A stretch of 64,000 nucleotides of DNA from Thereva unica. Taxonomy: Eukaryota; Arthropoda; Insecta; Diptera; Therevidae. Where the stretch lies: the NCBI GenBank assembly GCA_949987705.1, contig OX465283.1, positions 134,132,101-134,196,100 of the forward strand. Direction: 5' to 3'. The notes beneath the pieces were generated by a model. It made no database searches, was not told the DNA's origin, and saw nothing but the letters and a program-made list of their open reading frames with translations. The position numbers and the translations under genes are program-made. Of this stretch, positions 58,001 to 64,000 are shown piece by piece. How positions within the stretch are numbered: position 1 is the stretch's first letter; the number at the start of each line of letters is the position of its first letter.

Positions 58001-58685
58001 TACCCTCGGGTCCACGAGGCCAACTCGCGAGGCAGTGAGGAGCCGAAAAAAACGGACAGTTTTTTCTCTGTAGTGAGCTTCGGGTAAGATCAACGTGGGT
58101 CTCGACTCATCCCCTGAGATTAAGAGGCTCATGCTCTCCAGACTGAGATGCCGGGCTGTTCAGGTTCTCACCAGAGTCGTCTCCATACGGAGTGAAAAAG
58201 GAAAAGTTGTGCGTACGGTCCCAACCGTATTTTCGGGATGATCAGCCTGAAAAACCTCCCGAAGGAATATCTGAAGGTACAAATATCAGGCGGAAGACAA
58301 TACCACATTGTCCCCCTACTGATATCTATACGTCTCCAAACATTCTCACACAAACCCAGGGTGCTTTCGCTCCATCGGCACAACCTCCAGCAATGCCATA
58401 TTGCCTTCGACTCATCCCGGTGAAACGACAGACACCCAGTTCGCCGAGAGACCTTCTCCAGACTGACCGAAGAGTAAAAGAATACCATGGTGGTGTCTGG
58501 TCTGGCAGATCCGGATGATTACTTCATCAAAGCTTGGCCCCAGACGCCCAAGAGAAACAAGGAGGTGTACCATCCGCTAGGGAAGCTACCTAAGCGGACC
58601 ACGCCGGGTACCCTATCATTAACCGGTGAAGCCGGCGAGATGCCTTCTTAGGGCTACTCAGAGGAGCGCTTGCTTCGATGACACT
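58001..58685 (-). other. Region between pol and the candidate 3' LTR
   Basis: On the minus strand this follows the pol stop. A 106-codon frame (58168-58488) opens here in the place where env would be, but it has no signal peptide, furin-like site or membrane anchor that I can see, so I do not call a gene. A GGACCCGAGGG purine-rich stretch near 58010 could be the polypurine tract. Confidence 0.35.
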
Positions 58686-61600
58686 TCATGGCCGTAAGTC
58701 TTTAGCGTGATAAACGCCTATTCTGTTACCGCCCAAATCCTCCAGCTCGTACAAGCTAGTTCCAACTTTCTTCCGTATCCGAGCTTTCAAGAACCGGGGT
58801 GCCAACTTGGCGCTGAAACGACCCGCTCGGTTACTCACCCAGAAAGTCCTCCGGTAAACCTCATCTCCCGGACGAAAACTGCCCACACGGCACCGTAAAT
58901 TGTATCGAATTTTATGTCTGGAGTGTGCGGCGGTTAAATTCAGCGCGATCCGCTCTCGAAGCAACTGCATTTTGTCCGTCAACGGCAAGAAAGCTATGTC
59001 ACCCTCCTGGAAAACGTTCAGTTTCTTCAGGACTGGATACGCTGATCCGTACAGGATCATATGGCTACCAAACAGGGCCTGATACGGGGACATGCCGTTC
59101 GCCTCGTGGTGGGTACTACGAAGAGCACATTCTATGGACGACAGATGTCTATCCCACTCACGATGATCCTCCTTTAAATACGCCCTAATGGCGGCGAGGA
59201 CGGACCTATTCACCCGCTCGGAAGCGTTGGGGTGCGGCGAATATACAGCGGTGCGCACATGTTGTACGCCATAATCCTGTAGTAATTTAGCAAACTCCTT
59301 GGAGGTGAATTGCCGACCATTGTCGGAGAAGACTGTTTCAGGGACTCCATAGGTATGGAAAATAGTTTGCTCAAGAAACTTGACGGACACCGCCGTGGTC
59401 TCAGCGGACACGGGGTGCAGGAAGACAAACTTGGTGAATGCATCCAATACAACAAATACTGCCGTGTGGCCTTTCTTCGACCTGGGATAAGGACCTAAGA
59501 AATCGACGTATAAAAATTGGAACGGCCTCGACACATCCATGGGGTTTCCCATAGGTGGTCGAAGTACTGAACTGGGGGCTTTGGTGGTCTTGCAGACCTC
59601 ACACTTGGCGATGAATTCCCGAACTTGTTTTGCCATACCTGGCCAAAAGTACTTGCATCGCAATCGGGCTAGGGTTTTCCCTACTCCACCATGCGATGCT
59701 TGGGGAGGCGAATGAAAGGACTCGACGAGCGACGCGGTCAATTCCATCGGAATCCACAACTTCCATGTCAGGTCGTCAGCAATCGGGTTTCCAGTACGTG
59801 GTGATGTACGCTTGAAAACGTACCCATCTTCAACTCGCAGGTCTGGTAGCTGCGGTGAGGCTTGCCTGAGGCTATCACCCAGACGAAGATATTCCGGGGA
59901 CTTGAAAGACGGGGCATTTAAGTCCACGTCGAAACACAAGGACAATTCGTCAACGCAATCCATGCGTGACAAGGCATCGGGAACCACATTGTGGGTGCCT
60001 TTGCGGTGTTCGATTGTAAAGTCGAACCCCTGAAGCTTAAGACTCCACCGGGCTAAACGGCCGTTAAGCTCCTTCTGGCTCATGAGCCATTTTAGACTTG
60101 CATGGTCAGTAATGACCGTGAAAGTCTGTCCCTCAACATACGCTCTAAACTTCTTTATACTCAGCACGGCTGCGTAGCATTCGAGCTCCGTAATGGTGTA
60201 GTTCCGTTGTGCTCCGTTCAATTTCTTGGACATATAAGCAATCGGATGTTCTCCTCCATCCATGTCCTTTTGAAAAAGCACACTACCTACACCAGTCCTG
60301 CTGGCATCGCACTGAATATAGAAAGGCTTAGAAAAATCTGGAGTGACTAAAAGAGGAGCTTCCGTCATCAGCTTTTTCAAGGTCTCGAACGCCTGCTGGG
60401 CCTCATCAGTCCAACTAAACGATTTAGACTTCAAACAATCCGTGATTGGAGAAGCCACGCTAGCATAATTGGGTATAAAACGCTGATACCATCCGGTCAT
60501 TCCCAAGAACCTCCGGGTCTGCTTATGAGACTTCGGAGTTGGGAAGTCCATGATGGCCGTCACCTTGTTAGGATCGGTTTTCAGAGTCCCATCACCGATT
60601 ATGAAGCCGAGATACTTGACTTCAGTCACGCAAAATTTGCTTTTAGATAAATTGATGGTTAACCCCGCACGACGGAGACAGCTGGCCACTTCGTCCAAAA
60701 GCTTTAGGTGGGAATCAAAGTCAGGTGAAACTATGAGCAGGTCGTCCAGATAGACGAAAACGTTTTCACGTAAATGGCCCGGGATGGCTTTATCCATCAA
60801 GCGACACATGCGCTGTGGGGCGTTACATAAGCCGAAAGGCATAACTGTGAACTGGTACAGTGGACGACCAGGGACAGTGAAAGCTGTCCGCTCTCGCGAC
60901 TTCTTCTCTAAAGGGATTTGCCAGAAGGCGTCCTTCAGGTCTAGGCTCGTGATGAACTTGGTGTCTTGAAGACGACCAAGAAGACCATCAATGTGCGGAA
61001 GAGGATAGGCGTCTTTGATAGTGACACTGTTCACCTTGCGAGAGTCAAGGCACAGGCGGACCTTACCTGGTTTACGAACCAACACCACTGGAGAATTCCA
61101 GGGACTATTTGATGGCTCAATCACACCCAGCGACAGCATCCTGTCCAACTCACCATACATCAGCTGTTGTACAGCGGGTGAGACCGGATAATGCCTCTGT
61201 TTGATAGGAACTGAGTCACCGGTGTCAATAATGTGTTCCTCCAGGCTAGTCTTTCCCAGTCCGAAGACATCAAAAGAGGGAAATCTGGCCTTGACGCGTT
61301 CCAACCGTTCGCATTGCGTGGACGTTAAGTCGTGCATTTTTGCAGACACGGATGGAGCGTTTATCTCGCCGACTATTTGGGGAGCTAGGCCGAAAAGATT
61401 CCAAAAAACCATCCCTAGGTACAGTCTCTGGCTGAGACTGGGCACCACATAGATGGTTATATCCCGCGTCCTTCCTCCAAAGGATATCGGAACTCGAATA
61501 TAACCGCACAGTCTCTGCGGAGCCCCGTCAGCAGTATGCACTACAGAGTGCAAAGTGTAGACTGTCACTTCGGGATGATTAGCTAGAAACGCTTCGGCAT

Positions 61601-62072
61601 CTCTTCCCAAACAGCTAACAGTGGCACCACTGTCCAACAAACCAACCACTTCTTCGTTAGCTAACAGGACCTTGGTAAACAGCCGAGGATCTGACGAATC
61701 AGAGATGAAGGCAGAAACAATTTTCTGCAAACATTGTCGCTTCTCCTTTGCTCGTACCCTAATTTGGGGAGGGGTATGCTTGGAAATTAGGGAGTCCACA
61801 AAAGGTGGCTCCGAAAAGATGCGGGCACGAGTGGAGATATATCTCTTCCAACGGGAAAGGAACGAAAGTTTAACCTCCTCTGAGGGAAAAACAGGAAGAG
61901 CATCAGTGGACGTAAAGTCGCTGATGGTAGTCATATCACTGGTATTTGGAATATGTGAAGGGATAACGGGCGAGCTTAGCTCGGGCGCGGACTCCCGTAC
62001 GGTCTCGCACCCCCGCTCCGGTTTCCCTGACAGGTAGGGCATACTGGAGTCACGACTCCTGGCTTGCCACAC
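58686..62072 (-). CDS. pol: Ty3/gypsy Pol polyprotein (protease, RT, RNase H, integrase), intact
   Basis: One uninterrupted frame of 1128 residues. Protease: LLDSGATVS with the active DSGA at 147-150. Reverse transcriptase: SLDLKDAFWQ (376-385), FGLCNAP and YLDD at 441-444. RNase H: QCDAS (Asp589), ELE (629-631), TDH (Asp656) and PDA (Asp699). Integrase: zinc finger His787, His794, Cys824, Cys827; catalytic Asp857, Asp917 and Glu952 with the family's D-35-E spacing. The tail ends GVYHAKDLRP. All catalytic residues are present, so it looks young and possibly active. It is offset -1 relative to gag with about 97 bp overlap, so Pol is probably made by -1 frameshifting; the ATG used here is just the first in frame. 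No env ORF follows. Confidence 0.92.
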   Translation of the reverse strand: MWQARSRDSSMPYLSGKPERGCETVRESAPELSSPVIPSHIPNTSDMTTISDFTSTDALPVFPSEEVKLSFLSRWKRYISTRARIFSEPPFVDSLISKHTPPQIRVRAKEKRQCLQKIVSAFISDSSDPRLFTKVLLANEEVVGLLDSGATVSCLGRDAEAFLANHPEVTVYTLHSVVHTADGAPQRLCGYIRVPISFGGRTRDITIYVVPSLSQRLYLGMVFWNLFGLAPQIVGEINAPSVSAKMHDLTSTQCERLERVKARFPSFDVFGLGKTSLEEHIIDTGDSVPIKQRHYPVSPAVQQLMYGELDRMLSLGVIEPSNSPWNSPVVLVRKPGKVRLCLDSRKVNSVTIKDAYPLPHIDGLLGRLQDTKFITSLDLKDAFWQIPLEKKSRERTAFTVPGRPLYQFTVMPFGLCNAPQRMCRLMDKAIPGHLRENVFVYLDDLLIVSPDFDSHLKLLDEVASCLRRAGLTINLSKSKFCVTEVKYLGFIIGDGTLKTDPNKVTAIMDFPTPKSHKQTRRFLGMTGWYQRFIPNYASVASPITDCLKSKSFSWTDEAQQAFETLKKLMTEAPLLVTPDFSKPFYIQCDASRTGVGSVLFQKDMDGGEHPIAYMSKKLNGAQRNYTITELECYAAVLSIKKFRAYVEGQTFTVITDHASLKWLMSQKELNGRLARWSLKLQGFDFTIEHRKGTHNVVPDALSRMDCVDELSLCFDVDLNAPSFKSPEYLRLGDSLRQASPQLPDLRVEDGYVFKRTSPRTGNPIADDLTWKLWIPMELTASLVESFHSPPQASHGGVGKTLARLRCKYFWPGMAKQVREFIAKCEVCKTTKAPSSVLRPPMGNPMDVSRPFQFLYVDFLGPYPRSKKGHTAVFVVLDAFTKFVFLHPVSAETTAVSVKFLEQTIFHTYGVPETVFSDNGRQFTSKEFAKLLQDYGVQHVRTAVYSPHPNASERVNRSVLAAIRAYLKEDHREWDRHLSSIECALRSTHHEANGMSPYQALFGSHMILYGSAYPVLKKLNVFQEGDIAFLPLTDKMQLLRERIALNLTAAHSRHKIRYNLRCRVGSFRPGDEVYRRTFWVSNRAGRFSAKLAPRFLKARIRKKVGTSLYELEDLGGNRIGVYHAKDLRP

Positions 62073-63103
62073 TTGTAGCAGAACAAGCCACGAGTCTCAG
62101 ATGGGCAGTCCATAAATGGATGACCCGGTTGCTGGCAATTCCAACATCGGAGCGATCGTGGATTCGTCTGGGTCTGACTCGAAGAGGTGATTGCGTCTAC
62201 TCCTGGTGAAGACAGGTTTGGGAGTATTTGCTCAGTGCTATACGACGGCGGGTATTCAATTTCGTGTAGCTGCCTATCGGGTCTACGCTCTAAGCGTTTC
62301 TGTTTCTGCCAGCGCTCCACACGAATGCAGGTCTCCCGCAATTGTTGCATGCTGGTGAAACTGTGCCCTATAACCGCTGACCCTAGCGTGTAATTCAAGT
62401 TTCGGACCACTATCCCTAATAATCCGTTTGCAGACATCGGATGAGTCATCCGGTTGTGCAGCGACAGCAGCTGGGCAGTGAAATCATCGAAGGAAAGATT
62501 TTGCTGCTTGGTGTCCATCATCTGCAAAATCAATTCTTCGTCTGATTCCCTACTCCGAAAATGTTGAATGAGTTGTGTCCGTACGGTTTCCCAATCAGGA
62601 TCCAAATATTGACGCCTAAATTGTGACCAATACCAATCGGCGGCTCGGCCCGACAACAATGCCGAGAGATTACGGCACACCTCTGAGTGACTAACTCCAT
62701 CGTCGCGAGCCTTCAGCTCCACCCGGAACAGAAACTCCTCCGCCGACAACATTTTGTCCTCGCCGGAGAACTTTAGGTTCCAGAAGGTAACTGGAGACTT
62801 GCGGTGTTGAATCGCCACTGACGAAACTATTCCGCCGTCTGCCTGTGGATTCCCCACTGGTATAGAAAACTGGTCACTGGCGGCGCGAGGGGTCACTGGC
62901 ATTTCAACCGGTCGCTGCTGAGCTATAAGCGTGGTTACTAGTTGACTCAACTGTAAAACTCGCTCCTCTAGCGAAGGAGTAGGGTCGGGGACAGTGGGTG
63001 TATCACCTTGGCCGGCTTCGGTTCCATTACTACTACCAGCGACATTACGAAGATTACTTCCACCAGCAGTTGCACCCGCAGATTTCCCACTTCTAAGTTC
63101 CAT
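61976..63103 (-). CDS. gag: Ty3/gypsy Gag, capsid and nucleocapsid, intact
   Basis: 375 residues. A disordered Gly/Ser/Pro-rich N-terminus (1-100) is followed by a retrotransposon capsid region with FSGEDKMLSAEEFLFRVE (112-129) and LSGRAADWYWSQFRRQY (150-166), then a basic stretch and a zinc-knuckle region. Knuckle 1 is canonical: Cys320, Cys323, His328, Cys333. Knuckle 2 has Cys342, Cys345, Cys355 and Cys358, but Val350 stands where His is expected. Gag packages the element RNA into virus-like particles in the cytoplasm, by family knowledge. The start ATG at 63103 is the first in frame after the A-rich leader. It overlaps pol at the 3' end. Confidence 0.9.
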   Translation of the reverse strand: MELRSGKSAGATAGGSNLRNVAGSSNGTEAGQGDTPTVPDPTPSLEERVLQLSQLVTTLIAQQRPVEMPVTPRAASDQFSIPVGNPQADGGIVSSVAIQHRKSPVTFWNLKFSGEDKMLSAEEFLFRVELKARDDGVSHSEVCRNLSALLSGRAADWYWSQFRRQYLDPDWETVRTQLIQHFRSRESDEELILQMMDTKQQNLSFDDFTAQLLSLHNRMTHPMSANGLLGIVVRNLNYTLGSAVIGHSFTSMQQLRETCIRVERWQKQKRLERRPDRQLHEIEYPPSYSTEQILPNLSSPGVDAITSSSQTQTNPRSLRCWNCQQPGHPFMDCPSETRGLFCYKCGKPGVVTPVCPTCQGNRSGGARPYGSPRPS

Positions 63104-64000
63104 GCCTCAATTCACTTCAATAATACTAAAGATCCGTTAACCTTGCGGAGATAACAAGCAGGGTACCGACAAATATACAATTCAAAAAAATCAAAGTAAA
63201 ATTTGAAGCAAAATTAACCCCCCGATATACTCAAAACAAAAACAAACGATAACCTGTACGCAAAGAGTGGAAATAACCAAATCAATTAGATGTTAATAAT
63301 ATTGTATGCAACCCCCGAAAAAAATCAACAGTGATTAGTGTGTAGTGACAAAACAATCAAAGTGTATGAGTGTCTATATAGATTAGTGTATAAGCTTTAA
63401 TTCAATCTAAGTGTGGAATGGTTAAGGCAGACAACAATCCCCTCAGGGCTCCCGCATGTCGATGTCCTCGATGGCAGTTGGTGAAAACCATGAAGCATAG
63501 TCATCACCAAGTGTCATCCAGGTCGCCGACCCAGCTTCAGGTAAACCCGAAAGAAGGACGGAAACGAAAATTCAAAATCGCATCGCCACGAAAGGGAAAC
63601 TTCTTCAAAAATAAAACAAATTTGGAAGAATCCGCTGTTCAATCCCAACTGAGCTACCTTTCGGAAAATCAATCAGTTGGGAGAAACAGACGAAAAAAAA
63701 ACTCAGGACATAAACAAAAAAAATAGAATTTAAAAAAGCTGGATGGACCTTCCGAAGGAACAAGGGGCGCAGTGGCAGGCGTTAACACGCCTGTTACCAA
63801 AGACGGTTAAGCCCTTGTACCAACTTCAACTTCCACCAGGAAAATTTAAAAGAGGATCCTGTTCACGGACCGACGCAGTGGCAGGCGGTATCACGCCTGA
63901 TACCAGAGTCGCCGACCCCAGAAACAGGACAAGGATGAACCACTACTACACCTGCACGCATAGCCAAGCGAACACCGCTTGTTAGCAAGCCGTGCAGGTC
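63104..64000 (-). other. Leader / 5' region of the Ty3/gypsy element
   Basis: Upstream of gag on the minus strand. No primer-binding site could be matched with confidence and no LTR copy of the 56.3-58.0 kb segment was found, so the 5' LTR probably lies beyond the window. It contains two repeated dyads at about 63.77 and 63.88 kb. A plus-strand frame at 63418-63726 is antisense and basic; I regard it as chance. Confidence 0.4.
63770..63905. repeat. Two palindromic dyads 106 bp apart
   Basis: CAGGCGTTAACACGCCTG (63776-63793) and CAGGCGGTATCACGCCTG (about 63882-63899) are each self-complementary at the arms. Each is followed by a partner (TGTTACC and TGATACC) that pairs with its own centre, giving two alternative overlapping stems. 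GCAGTGGCAGGCG precedes both. Confidence 0.6.

Noticed and set aside
58168..58488. An env-like ORF after pol
   Set aside because: 106 codons with no signal peptide, cleavage site or membrane anchor; the element appears to lack env.
58686..63103. Plus-strand frames across the gypsy element
   Set aside because: All are antisense shadows of the continuous gag and pol frames, which carry every known motif.

Overview
The window looks like AT-rich, transposon-packed DNA from an insect chromosome. The evidence is one spliced gene of the insect-specific Osiris (DUF1676) family plus repeat classes typical of insect genomes: jockey-, RTE- and R1/I-like LINEs, Ty3/gypsy, hAT, Tc1, Helitron, PIF/Harbinger-like and CACTA-like elements. 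There are no bacterial features, no tRNA or rRNA gene I can support, and no CRISPR. The insect order cannot be fixed from the sequence.

Layout. 1-9.1 kb: an RTE-like LINE remnant split by a 425-bp MITE, a tRNA-derived SINE head, an R1-like LINE remnant on the minus strand and a 234-bp hAT MITE. 9.16-14.01 kb: a 4.85-kb hAT-bounded segment with an exact 8-bp target duplication. It holds 146-bp tandem repeats, a jockey-like LINE, a (TA)n tract and a 667-bp long-TIR element. 14.0-23.9 kb: decayed Ty3/gypsy integrase, LINE remnants (one with RT, RNase H and a zinc knuckle), MITEs and a Helitron end. 23.9-28.0 kb: a CACTA-like element with a 270-aa transposase C-terminal ORF, interrupted by a 2.1-kb Helitron that carries a 128-bp tandem array. 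28.3-29.2 kb: Tc1 transposase remnant and a Tc1-type MITE.

31.2-41.0 kb: the only convincing cellular gene, a two-exon Osiris gene (309 aa). Exon 1 encodes the signal peptide and a Cys pair. Exon 2 encodes the DUF1676 core, a Gly-rich segment and the terminal AQxLAYxG motif. Its 8.9-kb intron is full of MITEs and LINE fragments. 41-56 kb: more LINE tails, a 993-bp Mutator-like element whose interior is a captured LINE endonuclease fragment, further MITEs and a 1.1-kb hAT element related to the 234-bp MITE at 7.4 kb.

56.3-64 kb: a young Ty3/gypsy retrotransposon on the minus strand with intact gag (375 aa) and pol (1128 aa) in a -1 frame relation. It appears inserted in a LINE, and its 5' LTR is probably beyond the window edge. 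The elements nest repeatedly (MITE in LINE; LINE and long-TIR element in hAT; foldback in Helitron in CACTA-like element; LTR element in LINE), so a relative insertion order can be read. TE boundaries were called by eye from terminal repeats, target duplications and conserved protein motifs; family names for degenerate LINEs are approximate.
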